A DNA stretch of 64,000 nt from Manganitrophus sp963718695 (GTDB lineage: Bacteria; Nitrospirota; Nitrospiria; SBBL01; Manganitrophaceae). Shown in pieces: positions 51,493-61,793 of the stretch; the first letter of the stretch is position 1; every line of letters starts with the position of its first letter. The position numbers were made by a program, and so were the translations under genes. The DNA lies in NCBI GenBank assembly GCA_963718695.1, contig OY970371.1, forward strand, positions 1,054,001 to 1,118,000. The letters run 5' to 3'. Below the pieces are notes generated by a model, which saw only the letters and a list, made by a program, of their open reading frames with translations, was not told the origin of the DNA and searched no databases.

Positions 51493-52743
51493 ATGAGTTT
51501 TTATTTTGCAGTTGCTTATATCATTATTGAGTATATGAGGCCTCAATCGACGTATGAAGCTCTTTCAGGGCTTCCGATCGCGCAGATTGCTATCTTAGGT
51601 TGCATGGCATTTTTTTTATTAGAGGGAAGAGAGAAATATAATTATAATTCCCAGAGTATTGTCTTATTGATATATCTCTTCTGGTTTTTTATCTCTCATC
51701 TATTCGCCTTCGATCAAAATCTGGCATGGGACGCCTGGATTGATTTCTCGAAATGGGTTCTGATTTATTTCCTATTAATTAATACGATTAATGACAGGCG
51801 GAGATTATATATTTTCGTTGTCTTTTTTCTACTTGTAAACTTTAAATATGCTCAATTCGCAGTTCGTCTATGGGTTTCAGAAGGGTTTTATACAGATCCA
51901 AGGGGATTTAATGCTGGCGGGGGATTCGGTGCCGGTTTTTTTAAAAATCCCAACGACTTTGCAGTCGCGATGAACTCTGTTCTCGGGTTGAGCTATTTTA
52001 TGATTCAATCGGATCTGAATAAAATAGTTGGGTGGTTTAAAATGCGGTGGTTTCACCTGGTTTGTGCAACTTCTATTGCCATTGCAGTCTTGGCTTCGAG
52101 TTCCAGGGGGGGGGCGCTGGGGTTGGGCATAATTGCATTAGGTCTCTGGTATAAGAGCAAGAGAAAAACGTTAGGCGTAGGAGCCCTTATTATTGTCACA
52201 ATGTTAGCCGTGGCATTAATACCGGAAGATAATTGGAATCGGTTTCAAATGATGGGTTCCGAGGAAGATCACTCTAGCCAGTCTAGGATGGAGTTGTGGC
52301 GTGTGGGGATACGGATGGCAAATGAATATCCTCTCACCGGTGTCGGGCCTAACAATTTCATCTATGTAAATACGCGTGTCTACCTGAGCGAATTACGCGA
52401 GGTTCAACACAACGTTTTCATTCAGGCATTATCGGAGCTGGGTTATCCGGGCTTATTTCTTTTTTTAGCAATGATCCTCTTTTGTTTTCGTAACCATAAA
52501 AGGGTAAGAGAAGTCCTTCAAAAAAAATCAATCAATGATCCTTTTCTGGAAGGGCTCTCGCACGGTTTGGACATCTGTCTGTTAGGTTTTGTTGCGAACG
52601 GTTTTTTTATTACCGTTTTATACTATCCTTTTTTCTGGATGCTCCTTGTCCTGGGTGTGGCCTTGCTGGACACCGTCAATCGTCTGGAGCCGAGTAGAGA
52701 GCACCAAATCGCTCAACAAAGTGTGCCGATTCTCCAACGGTGA
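51493..52743 (+). CDS. O-antigen ligase/polymerase-like (exosortase-associated type)
   Basis: The 416-residue protein has about 11 spans with a large extracytoplasmic loop carrying ASSSRGGALGLGIIALGLWY, DNWNRFQMMGSEEDHSSQSR and PLTGVGPNNFIYV, a pattern usual for the WaaL/Wzy family. An N-terminal YIIIEYMRPQSTYEAL is typical of the exosortase-A-associated O-ligase group. It would polymerise repeat units or ligate them to proteins or lipid in the periplasm. It lies directly behind the second flippase gene. Confidence 0.85.
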   Translation: MSFYFAVAYIIIEYMRPQSTYEALSGLPIAQIAILGCMAFFLLEGREKYNYNSQSIVLLIYLFWFFISHLFAFDQNLAWDAWIDFSKWVLIYFLLINTINDRRRLYIFVVFFLLVNFKYAQFAVRLWVSEGFYTDPRGFNAGGGFGAGFFKNPNDFAVAMNSVLGLSYFMIQSDLNKIVGWFKMRWFHLVCATSIAIAVLASSSRGGALGLGIIALGLWYKSKRKTLGVGALIIVTMLAVALIPEDNWNRFQMMGSEEDHSSQSRMELWRVGIRMANEYPLTGVGPNNFIYVNTRVYLSELREVQHNVFIQALSELGYPGLFLFLAMILFCFRNHKRVREVLQKKSINDPFLEGLSHGLDICLLGFVANGFFITVLYYPFFWMLLVLGVALLDTVNRLEPSREHQIAQQSVPILQR

Positions 52744-52801
52744 AAGTTGCGATGGAGAGGATGGAGCAACGGAGAGATTTTTTTATACTGATCATAATAG
52801 T

Positions 52802-53919
52802 ATGATGGGAAAAAGAATTCTTTACACAATCGATACGTGTGGACCCGGGGCGTCGAAAAGGTATTTGTCGATTTGGTCAGGAACCTCGATCGCCAGCGTT
52901 ATGGGGTGCGGGTTCTTTTAAAAGGTAAAGGATGGGTTTATGATGCGGTATCAGAAGGCGGTTTAACACCAGAGATTATCGATATGGATGGCGCTTTTAA
53001 CATCCCATACCTGCGGGCTTTGATCAGGATGATAAAAAGAGAAAAAATCGACTTGATTCATTCTCATCTTTTCGGCTCAAACGTTTATTGCAGCATGGCT
53101 GGATTTTTCTGTGAGATACCGGTGATTTCGACCTTTCATGGTACGGTCGATCGCGATCCCCAAGATAAAATGGTCAAAGTAAAATTCCGTTTGATTAATC
53201 TTGGTTCTAAGTATATCGTTTTTGTCTCGGATTATTTGAAGAGTTATTTCCTGAATTCTACTCCTCTTAGTAAGAGTAAATCAGTGACCATATACAATGG
53301 GGTCGATTGCGATCGATTCGCAATTTCGCGCAATGGTACTTTGAGAAGAAGTTTAGGTTATGCCGATTCCGATGTTGTGATCGGATCGGTCGGTAATATT
53401 AGACGAGCGAAAGGGTATGACATCCTTCTACGTGCCGCCGCGATCATTAACAAAATGTTTCCGCAGTGTAAATTTCTGGTTGTGGGTGAGGGTCATGGAA
53501 ATCTATATGACGAGTTAGTTGCGCTTCGGAGTGCGCTGGGCCTGGAACATTGTGTTCAATTTCTGGGGTTCAGATCTGATACTGAGCAAATTCTCAGTTG
53601 CGTAGATCTTTTTCTTTTACCGTCTACCACGGAAGGTTTTTCAATCTCAACAATTGAAGCGATGGCTGCAGGGAAACTGGTCATTGTAACTAAGAGCGGT
53701 GGGCCCGAGGAAATTATTTCGCACCTGAAGAATGGAATATTGGTCGAACCGAACAATCCGGAAGCAATTGCAGAGGGAGTCAAACATTATTTTTCGGATA
53801 CTGAGATGCGGCGTCTCCTTGCGCTCAATGCTCAACAGACAGTTCGAGAACGATTCAGTATTGAATCAATGATCAATCAGTATGGTCAACTATATGATCG
53901 AATTCTCCGACAAGAGTAA
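52802..53919 (+). pseudogene. Glycosyltransferase family 4, frameshifted near its start
   Basis: The frame from ATG 52802 reads KRILYTIDTCGPG, the usual opening of a GT4, and then goes out of frame. The shifted frame continues from about 52851 as VEKVFVDLVRNLDRQRYGV, the normal continuation (GPGG-x-E-K-V). Adding one G to the four Gs at 52847-52850 would join them. The rest is an intact donor domain: GSVGNIRRAKGYDILLRAA, QFLGFRSDTEQIL and STTEGFSISTIEAMAAGK (EX7E). Without repair, translation from GTG 52837 would lack the first acceptor-site loop. Assembly error or real mutation cannot be separated here. Confidence 0.75.
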
Positions 53920-53941
53920 AAGTAACTTACTTTCTCTCAAT

Positions 53942-54880
53942 ATGAATGTGCCGGAGATGGTCAGCGTTATTATTCCGGTCTACAACTCTGAGATGTATCT
54001 TCAAGAGTCGTTTGACAGCGTATTGAAGCAGACTTTTAAAAATTATGAAATTATTGCCGTGGATGATGGTTCGACGGATCGGACAAAAGAGATCATTCAG
54101 CAGTTCTATCCGATGGTGCGTTATATTTTCCAAGGTAACGGGGGGGCCGCTAAGGCAAGGAATACGGGTATTAGAGAGGCTAAAGGAGATTTTATTGCAT
54201 TTCTTGATGCTGATGATATTTGGTTGCCTACTAAATTACAGAAGCAGATTGACTATTTTAGACAGCATCCGGATGTTGATTTTACATTTACCGAGAATTC
54301 TCTGTTTAATGAGAAAGGAATTATTGTAAAGACCCTTCGAAAAAAAGAACGATTGATGAAGGGGGATATCGTTAGAAATATTTTCTGGAAGAGTTATGTT
54401 GCGACCCCAACAGTCATGGTAAAGAGGAGAGTATTCCAAGAAATAGGAAAATTTGATGAGAGTTTAATTACAGCCGAGGATGATAACCTCTGGCTGCGGA
54501 TTGCGATGCGGTTTAAGATAGGTCTGATAGATGAACCCCTGGTTCTTGTGAGAGTGCGCGAAAAAAGCCTTACGCAGGCGGAGGGAAATATCTTTATTGG
54601 CGTTCAAAACCATTTGAATATCATTAACACGAAATACCCTGATTTGAAGGAGAGATTGGGAAGTCTCATCAAAAAGAAGTATTCTCTTCTTTATTTTATC
54701 AGGGGTCTTGAATATTTTAGGCGTGATGAATTTCAGGAGTCTCGGTCCTTCTTCAAAGAAAGCTTAAAGTATTCTAAAAATAACTTCCGGTGTTTCCTTT
54801 ATTACTGTTTATCTTATTTGCCTTCTTCCATTATCGATGCTTTGAGGAATACCCGCAGAAAGATTCTAAGGCTATCATAA
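53942..54880 (+). CDS. GT2 family glycosyltransferase
   Basis: The enzyme of about 312 residues has VSVIIPVYNSEMYLQESFDS, AVDDGSTDRTKEI and the DxD FLDADDIWLP, all canonical for GT-A GT2 enzymes, with a late LITAEDDNLWLRIA (ED catalytic base region). No membrane spans are evident. Start choice is open: 53882 and 53894 overlap the preceding gene and none has a ribosome site, while 53942 gives the typical short N-terminus. Confidence 0.85.
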   Translation: MNVPEMVSVIIPVYNSEMYLQESFDSVLKQTFKNYEIIAVDDGSTDRTKEIIQQFYPMVRYIFQGNGGAAKARNTGIREAKGDFIAFLDADDIWLPTKLQKQIDYFRQHPDVDFTFTENSLFNEKGIIVKTLRKKERLMKGDIVRNIFWKSYVATPTVMVKRRVFQEIGKFDESLITAEDDNLWLRIAMRFKIGLIDEPLVLVRVREKSLTQAEGNIFIGVQNHLNIINTKYPDLKERLGSLIKKKYSLLYFIRGLEYFRRDEFQESRSFFKESLKYSKNNFRCFLYYCLSYLPSSIIDALRNTRRKILRLS

Positions 54881-54992
54881 AGAAGTAGAATAGACGTTCT
54901 GGAGATTTATCAGAATTTATTGGAAGCAGGCTGATTATCAAATCTCCGTATCAGCAACTCACTAGTGGCCCTTTCTAAGGAGCAATGGTATC

Positions 54993-55826
54993 ATGGATGA
55001 GATCTCTCAGATACGAACTGATATCTATTCTTTTAGCCGAAGCTTGGCATTTAAGGTGTTGGCTCAAGGTAAAGTCAGACACGCATTAAAACTTATCCTT
55101 GAACCTCTGAATTATTGGAGAAATATCGAGGTGCCCGCAACGGTCCAGAACCTTGATGTCCGGCCTTCGGACAAAGTGCTTGATGTAGGTAGCCCGAAAA
55201 TTGCTGCGCTTTACCTTTGGAAGAGAAGCGGCGCGACCACTTATTCGACCGATTTGTTTGATTATTTTCGGGAGGAATATGGGCTTTATTTGGAAAGCTT
55301 GAATCAGGGTAGATCAGCAGACACTTTCTTAATGGAAGTACAAGATGCAAGAAAACTAACTTACACAGATGAATACTTTGATAAGATATTTTCAATTTCT
55401 GTAGTGGAACATATTACCAATCAAGGCGACAGCCTGGCTATGGCGGAGTTCTTCCGCGTTTTAAAAAAGAGAGGAATATGCTGTATTAGTGTCCCGTATG
55501 CGTCTTCTTATTTTGAGTCATTTACAAAGGACGAATATTATTATCTTAAGGTAGAGAAGGGACAGCCTGTATTTTATCAGAGACATTATGATCAAAGGGC
55601 GCTCCAAGAACGATTGGTAATCCCTTCAAAAATGAAGCTCCTAAAGATACAGTATTTCAGCGAACGCTTTATCAGGTATGAAAGCTTGTATGATCGTCTT
55701 CCATACTTTCTGAAAATTGCATTTGCACCGTTATCCCCCTTGGCCACCCGTTTTTTTATTAAGGAGGTCGATGATAAGATAATTCCCAAAAAAGCCGCCA
55801 CTGCTATTCTTACTTTTCAAAAGTGA
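54993..55826 (+). CDS. SAM-dependent methyltransferase (type 11-like)
   Basis: The 277-residue protein has motif I-like KVLDVGSPKIAALYL, which lacks the usual GxGxG glycines (GSPKIA), then STDLFDYF (acidic), ISVVEHITNQGDSLAMAEFF and LKKRGICCISVPY. The fold is clear, but the SAM loop is unusual. AAGGAG about 11 bases upstream supports the start. The preceding 112-base gap holds nothing recognisable. Confidence 0.78.
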   Translation: MDEISQIRTDIYSFSRSLAFKVLAQGKVRHALKLILEPLNYWRNIEVPATVQNLDVRPSDKVLDVGSPKIAALYLWKRSGATTYSTDLFDYFREEYGLYLESLNQGRSADTFLMEVQDARKLTYTDEYFDKIFSISVVEHITNQGDSLAMAEFFRVLKKRGICCISVPYASSYFESFTKDEYYYLKVEKGQPVFYQRHYDQRALQERLVIPSKMKLLKIQYFSERFIRYESLYDRLPYFLKIAFAPLSPLATRFFIKEVDDKIIPKKAATAILTFQK

Positions 55827-55906
55827 ATCGATCAGGTGCGTATGAATGTCTCTCACATGATTTCAGGTTTTGATATAAATAACATTATGATTCTAGGGAA
55901 GTATTC

Positions 55907-57118
55907 TTGAATATACTTTGGTTGTCACATTTAGTTCCATATCCTCCCAAAGGAGGCGTGCTTCAGAGGAGCTTCAACCTCATCAAAGAAGTTGCAAAAT
56001 ACCATAAAGTATATCTGTTTGCTTTTAATCAAAAAGCCCTTCTTCCCACAGAAGAAGGGCTGAACGAGGCGGTGCGAGAACTCAAGAAAGACTGCGAGGA
56101 TGTTAAGGTAACACCCATCCCCTGTGAAGAAGGGAGATATGGAAGATATCCATTGTATTTTAAAAGCCTGTTCACTTCTCAGCCATTTACGATCCATTGG
56201 CTTCGAAGCGCGGAAATGGAAAACCTCCTGGCCAAAGCAGTTGAGAAACATCGAATCGATCTCGTGCATTTCGATACAATCAGCCTGGTTCCTTTCCTGG
56301 AGAATGTCAAAAAATATAAGAAAGTCTTAAATCATCACAACATCGAGTCTGCAATGATGCTCAGAAGGGCAGAAAAGGAATCAAATCTCCTAAGGAAGAT
56401 GTACTTATATCAAGAAGGAGTAAAGATCAGCGCGTATGAAAAACAGTGGTGTTCGGATTTTGATTTAAATATTACCTGCTCTCGACTCGATTCAGAGCGC
56501 CTGTTAAGCCAAATTCCAAATCTAAGAGTGGAAGAGATTCCGAATGGAGTCGATTTGGAATATTTTTATCCCTCCAATAAAGAAAGGGAAGAAAAAAGCC
56601 TGATCTTTGCCGGCGGGATGAATTGGTATCCGAATCGCGATGCGATGCTTTTCCTTGCCGACGAGATATGGCCTTTGTTGAAGAAGAGGATTCCGGATGT
56701 AAAAATGACGGTGATTGGAATGATGCCTCCGGAAAGGCTCATTCAACTTTCTAAAAAAGATGCCAATTTCCGGGCCACCGGATACGTGGACGATGTCCGT
56801 CCCTATATTGATAAAGCCGCGGTTTATATCTGTCCCATACGAGACGGCGGGGGGACGCGGCTGAAAATATTAGATGCGCTGGCGATGGCCAAGCCGATCG
56901 TGGCTGATCCAATTGCCTGTGAAGGCATCGATGTAATTGATGGAGAGTCGGTATCGTTCGCGACCACACCGCAAGAGTATGTCGAGAAAATTCATGCATT
57001 ATTTAACGATGTGTCCATCGCGGCAAGGTTGGGCGAAAATGGTAGAAGACTGATCGAACAGAAATATTCCTTTGCGAGCATCGGAAGAAGATTATCGAGC
57101 TTGTATGAGTCGGTGTGA
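55907..57118 (+). CDS. GT4 glycosyltransferase, PEP-CTERM/EpsH sugar-transferase type
   Basis: The 403-residue GT-B enzyme has an N-terminal LWLSHLVPYPPKGGVLQRSF and RIDLVHFDTISLVPFL. The donor domain has FAGGMNWYPNRDAMLFLADE and FRATGYVDDVRPYIDKA, and the EX7E-like part reads GGGTRLKILDALAMAKPIVA. This PPKGG...GGGTR pattern resembles the sugar transferases found with exosortase systems. The start is TTG with AGGGAAG 5-6 bases upstream. It is followed 13 bases later by the CapK-like gene. Confidence 0.86.
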   Translation: MNILWLSHLVPYPPKGGVLQRSFNLIKEVAKYHKVYLFAFNQKALLPTEEGLNEAVRELKKDCEDVKVTPIPCEEGRYGRYPLYFKSLFTSQPFTIHWLRSAEMENLLAKAVEKHRIDLVHFDTISLVPFLENVKKYKKVLNHHNIESAMMLRRAEKESNLLRKMYLYQEGVKISAYEKQWCSDFDLNITCSRLDSERLLSQIPNLRVEEIPNGVDLEYFYPSNKEREEKSLIFAGGMNWYPNRDAMLFLADEIWPLLKKRIPDVKMTVIGMMPPERLIQLSKKDANFRATGYVDDVRPYIDKAAVYICPIRDGGGTRLKILDALAMAKPIVADPIACEGIDVIDGESVSFATTPQEYVEKIHALFNDVSIAARLGENGRRLIEQKYSFASIGRRLSSLYESV

Positions 57119-57131
57119 GGCAGACTGAGAG

Positions 57132-58533
57132 ATGGCGTGGAATATTTTACAAAGAATCTACAATTCATCACCCGTATTCATTCAAAATCTCATGCTAAAT
57201 GGGTATGCATTTAAGATATACAAAGAGCGCTATGGGTCCAAATTTAAAAAGGTGATGGCGGAACTTGAAAAGACCCAGCACTATTCGCAGGAAGAGATTG
57301 ATCATTATCAAAGTATCAGGCTCATCAAGCTGATCCAACACGCTTATGCGACGGTTCCATATTATAGAGAGTTGTTCGATCAGGTCCGTTTGCGGCCGGA
57401 AGATATCCGATCAAAAAAAGATCTCACTAAGATTCCCGTCTTGACCAGAGAGGATGTGAGGAACCATTCCTCTAAATTGATCAGCCAGAGCTATAAATTA
57501 AATCAGCTTGTTCATGGACATACCTCTGGAACGACCGGATCTCCTCTTGATTTCTATTGGGATATCAATACCTGTGTCTACACAAACGCCGTTGATTGGA
57601 GACAAAAAAACTGGGCGGGAGTCAAATATGGTGATCCAATTGCTGTTTTGTTGGGAAGAATGATCGTTCCGATAACGAATTCAAGCCCCCCCTTCTGGAG
57701 GATGAATTACCTCCACAATCAGCTCTGGTTCTCTTCGTTTCATATGAGTGAGGAGAATTTAAAGTGCTACATCGATAAATTGAAGCGGTTCAAACCGGTG
57801 GCGTTTGAAGGTTACCCTTCAACGGTTTACATCCTGGCGCGATATCTTGCTTCAAAAAATTCAACATTTCCCCTCAAGGCAGTTTTCACCTCTTCCGAAA
57901 CGCTGTTTCCAATACAAAAAGAGGTGATTGAGAAAACGTTCGAATGCAAAATATATGATTTCTATGGAATGGCGGAAAGAGTCCTGTTTGCAACCGAATG
58001 CGAGGCCCACCACGGACGTTCATCTTAACTTCGAGTACGGCCTGACAGAGATCGTGGACGGTGAAAATAATCCGGTCGAGAACGGAAAAATGGGAATCAT
58101 CGTCAGTACAAGTCTCAAAAATTGGGGAATGCCCTTTATTCGATATAAGACAGGAGATGTTTCCGCCATTAAAAAGACCTTCTGTTCATGCGGAAGAAAA
58201 ATGCCACTCATTGAGGAAGTAACGACCAAAGCGGAAGACATTGTTGTGAGATCGGATGGGAGGATGATTTCTCCTTCGGTTCTAACACACCCTTTTAAGC
58301 CGATGCATAATATTGAAAAGTCCCAGATCATTCAGGAGGATTTGAATCATATTACGATTAAGATCGTAAAGCGACCGGCCTATTCCGAAAAAGATACCGA
58401 GGTGCTCCTTAGCAGTTTTAAAGAGCGAGTGGGGAGTGATATGAATATTTCGATCGAGTTCGTGTCTGAAATACCGAGAACGAAATCGGGAAAGTTCAGA
58501 TGGGTTATATCAAATGTGCCGCTGAAGTTCTAA
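57132..58533 (+). pseudogene. CapK/PaaK-like AMP ligase, frameshifted
   Basis: The first frame (57132-58028) has LPRE-type N-terminal features, GHTSGTTGSPLDFYW (ATP loop near 132) and YDFYGMAERVLFATECEA, and then stops at 58028. A +1-shifted frame continues as HLNFEYGLTEIVDG, then IRYKTGDVS (adenylate-binding Asp) and the C-terminal PRTKSGKFRWV, giving a complete adenylate-forming enzyme of about 466 residues. The shift lies between about 58001 and 58020, around a CCC/CCACCAC stretch; removing one base restores the frame. CapK-like proteins occur in capsule loci and may activate acids for transfer to sugars. Confidence 0.8.
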
Positions 58534-58551
58534 AACCAGTTTGGTGGAAAG

Positions 58552-60399
58552 ATGTGTGGGATTTTAGGGGTCCTCTACAATAACGGTCAGCCGGTCGATC
58601 GCTTGGAACTCGAGAAGGCTCGGGATCAGATGATCCATCGGGGTCCGGACGGGGCGGGGCTTTTTATCGATAGAAATGTCGGTCTGGCCCACCGTCGGCT
58701 CAGCATTATCGATGTTGCCGGCGGCCATCAACCTTTGTCAAATGAGGATGGGTCGATATGGATCACGTTTAATGGTGAAATCTACAACTATCGTCGGCTA
58801 CAAGACGAATTGATTTCGAAAGGTCATCAATTCAAGACTCACAGCGACACGGAAACGATTGTTCACTTATACGAAGAGAGGGGGATTGATTGTCTTCTTG
58901 AATTGGAAGGGATGTTCGCCTTTGCAATTTGGGACCAAAGGAGACGTCTCCTGTTTGCCGCAAGGGACAGACTGGGAGAAAAGCCGTTCTATTATTATCA
59001 CTCAAGGGAAATGTTTGCTTTTGCTTCCGAGATAAAGGCGCTCCTTGAATTGAGCCGTGTCCCTAAAGAAATGAACTGGGCGGGAGTGGAAGAGTATTTT
59101 ACTTTTAAATATCTGGCGGGCGAGCCGACCCTTTTCAAGGATATTTATAACTTATTGCCCGGCCACCTTCTTATTTTCCAGGATAACAAAAAGACAATAA
59201 GAAAATATTGGGATCTGCCGACAGGAGAGGAATTCACCCCCCAAAAAGATATTCAAGAACTCGATGCGGAGTATCACCATCTGATTAATCGATCGGTTGA
59301 AGAGAGGCTGATGAGCGAGGTTCCCCTCGGTACCTTCAACAGCGGCGGGATCGATTCAAGCCTCGTCACCGCGATTACCTCTCAGAAGATCAACGCGCGG
59401 GTCAATTCCTTTTCAATCACATTCGAAGAGGCCGATTACGATGAGTCCATGTATGCTGAAATCATATCGAAGCAATATCATACGATCCATCATCCCTTAA
59501 GAATCTCCAATCAAGCTTTTTCGGAGGCCCTGCCTAAAGCGATTTGGTTCCATGACGAGCCCTTGAACCATGCCAACTCGGTCATGATCTATCTTCTCAG
59601 TAAGTTGTCGAAAGAGTCTGTCACCGTGGTTCTGACCGGGGAGGGGGCCGATGAACTCTTTGGCGGTTATCCGCGATATTTTATCTTGAAGTTTTTTCAA
59701 AAATATCAAAACGCCCCACGCCTCATTCGGGCGATCTTGAAGCACACATTTCGTTATGCAGGAGGACGGAAGGCGAGGAAGATTGAAGATATCTTGGACG
59801 GCTCGTTCGAAGATGCAATTATGTACAACTCGATTTATCTTCATCCGAGGCAGGTTCGTTCGGTATTAAATGAAAATCTCACCAGCGGCAAATTTGAAAA
59901 CAGGTCAAACTATCTGACCGATATTCCATTTGATGATCAACTGCAAAAGCTGTTTTATTACGAGCTAAAAACATATTTGGTCTCTATTCTTAATCGAGCC
60001 GATAAAATGAATATGGGAGCCTCGATCGAGGGGAGGGTCCCATTCTTAGATCATAAGTGTGTTGAGTTCTCCTTCCAAATTCCGATGGAATATCGTCTTT
60101 ACGGGAAGGAGCCGAAATATTTCTTGAAAAGATATTCGAGCAAATACCTCCCGGATCAGATTATACGAAGAAAGAAGTCGGGTTTTGGAACCCCATTGGC
60201 GGCTTGGTTCAGGGATCCACGAGGGCTTGGACAATACCTCGATTTACTTAAAGCCGATCATTTTAAAAAAGACAAAATCTTTAAACACGAGACGATCGAT
60301 ATAATGGTTAAGCAACATTTGAAAAATGAAGTCGATCATAGTGAGATCTTGTGGGAGTTGGTTAATTTTCAATTATGGAGGCAGACCTTCTTTATTTAA
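58552..60399 (+). CDS. asnB: Asparagine synthase (glutamine-hydrolysing), EPS-locus type
   Basis: The 615-residue two-domain enzyme has an N-terminal glutaminase with catalytic Cys2 (MCGILGVLYNN) and RGPDGAGLF, FNGEIYNYRRL and DSDTET-like glutamine-site segments. The C-terminal synthetase domain has the ATP PPi loop FNSGGIDSSLV near 265 and TGEGADELFGGYPRY near 365. AsnB-like enzymes in EPS and exosortase loci are thought to amidate carboxyl groups of sugars or lipid-linked units rather than only make asparagine. It follows the CapK-like gene by 18 bases. The resemblance to the exosortase-A amidotransferase is only general. Confidence 0.92.
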   Translation: MCGILGVLYNNGQPVDRLELEKARDQMIHRGPDGAGLFIDRNVGLAHRRLSIIDVAGGHQPLSNEDGSIWITFNGEIYNYRRLQDELISKGHQFKTHSDTETIVHLYEERGIDCLLELEGMFAFAIWDQRRRLLFAARDRLGEKPFYYYHSREMFAFASEIKALLELSRVPKEMNWAGVEEYFTFKYLAGEPTLFKDIYNLLPGHLLIFQDNKKTIRKYWDLPTGEEFTPQKDIQELDAEYHHLINRSVEERLMSEVPLGTFNSGGIDSSLVTAITSQKINARVNSFSITFEEADYDESMYAEIISKQYHTIHHPLRISNQAFSEALPKAIWFHDEPLNHANSVMIYLLSKLSKESVTVVLTGEGADELFGGYPRYFILKFFQKYQNAPRLIRAILKHTFRYAGGRKARKIEDILDGSFEDAIMYNSIYLHPRQVRSVLNENLTSGKFENRSNYLTDIPFDDQLQKLFYYELKTYLVSILNRADKMNMGASIEGRVPFLDHKCVEFSFQIPMEYRLYGKEPKYFLKRYSSKYLPDQIIRRKKSGFGTPLAAWFRDPRGLGQYLDLLKADHFKKDKIFKHETIDIMVKQHLKNEVDHSEILWELVNFQLWRQTFFI

Positions 60400-60671
60400 C
60401 TTTAAAGATGTAACATTATTAAGTATATGAGACTGACTATAATCATCTGAATAAGCTGGTATATAACGACTTTTTGCCGGACACTTGCATTATTCTAACT
60501 TTAAATCTTTTTCTCGGGTATGTTAGCTTTCATCTTAATATGCAATTACTCTTAGCTCGGATTATACAAAGATAGTAACGATGAGGTTGTATGGTTTTAG
60601 AAATCTTTCGTCACACAGTGATTTCGCTTTAAAGAAAACGTCAAATTAAGGACCCTAGTCAGGAGGGGTTG
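60400..60671 (+). other. AT-rich gap after asnB
   Basis: About 270 bases of AT-rich DNA without a reading frame of note, clear promoter or terminator. Only the ribosome site AGGAGGGG at its end (60661) is evident. Confidence 0.5.
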
Positions 60672-61793
60672 TTGAAAGATTATTCGATTATATTTCTTAC
60701 CTCTTCCATCAGTTATCCTGGCTATCTCAAGAGAATGTCGTTTTTCAAAAGGCTGGGAGTAGAGAGTAAGTTACTAGGTTTTCAACAGAATTTATTACAT
60801 CCATCCAAAGAAATTCCCATAAAATTCGAATTACTTGGATCTATTCAAAATGGTAATTATCTTTCTCGCATTAAACCGATGTTAACTGCTGTTCCGAAGA
60901 TTCGGGAAGTGATCACTGAGAGGGATATCCTCTATGTATTCGGATTTGATATGCTCCTTTTGGCATTACTTGCTGTTAGCGGTCAAAGAAGAAGGCCAAA
61001 AATAGTCTATGAGGTTCATGATATCCGACAGATCTTCATGGATGAGGGGTTTCTGGGGCAGACGATGCGCCGCCTCGAAAAACTTGCTACGAGTCGAGTA
61101 AATTTATTAGTGGTTACATCGCCCGCATATATTTCTGACTATTATGAGAATATGCTGAACTTGAAGGACATTCATCACGTTGTTATTGAAAACAAACTTG
61201 ATATGAATGATTTGAACTTGAAGGTTTTGCCTTATAGGTTAAATCCACGACCTCTCCGAGTCGGATATTTCGGTTCATTGCGCTGCCCATATGCGTGGGC
61301 CGCATTAAAGAAACTTGCTAAAGAATCGAATGGAAAAGTTCAGATATACGTTAGAGGGGTTCCTAAAGGCCTGGAAACTTTTAAGTTCGATGTAAATAAT
61401 ATACCTGGAATTGAATATGGAGGTCCTTACTTGGATCCCGATGATCTAACAGAAATCTACGGCCAGGTCGATATTGTGTGGGCGGCTGGTTATCATGGAA
61501 AAAGCAGTTTTAATTGGGCACGGAGTTGTCGGTTCTACAATGCATGCTATTTCCAGAGACCAATTATATCTCTTGTAGAAACTGAGGAAGGAAAGATTGT
61601 AGACACTCTCAAGATAGGTTTCTGTGTTGATTTGAAAGATATACCTGGAGCCGTAAATCGGATTCTAAAAATTCATCCGACTGAACTCGTTAAATGGAAG
61701 GAAAATATATTACGCCTTCCAAGAGAAGTTTATGTCAACCTCCACGAGGACAACCGATTAATAGATAAAATTTTATCAATTCGTTATGAATAA
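60672..61793 (+). CDS. GT4-like glycosyltransferase of uncertain type
   Basis: The protein of about 373 residues appears to have a two-lobed GT-B shape: an N-terminal lobe with FLTSSISYPGYLKRM, PKIVYEVHDIRQIFM and LVVTSPAYISDYY, and a C-terminal lobe with RVGYFGSLRCPYAWAALKKL, IEYGGPYLDPDDLTEIYGQ and DIVWAAGYHG. The usual EX7E motif is not clear (NWARSCRFYNACYFQRPI). The start is TTG 60672, 5 bases after AGGAGG. It overlaps the next gene by 8 bases, so the two are probably a functional pair. Confidence 0.7.
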   Translation: MKDYSIIFLTSSISYPGYLKRMSFFKRLGVESKLLGFQQNLLHPSKEIPIKFELLGSIQNGNYLSRIKPMLTAVPKIREVITERDILYVFGFDMLLLALLAVSGQRRRPKIVYEVHDIRQIFMDEGFLGQTMRRLEKLATSRVNLLVVTSPAYISDYYENMLNLKDIHHVVIENKLDMNDLNLKVLPYRLNPRPLRVGYFGSLRCPYAWAALKKLAKESNGKVQIYVRGVPKGLETFKFDVNNIPGIEYGGPYLDPDDLTEIYGQVDIVWAAGYHGKSSFNWARSCRFYNACYFQRPIISLVETEEGKIVDTLKIGFCVDLKDIPGAVNRILKIHPTELVKWKENILRLPREVYVNLHEDNRLIDKILSIRYE

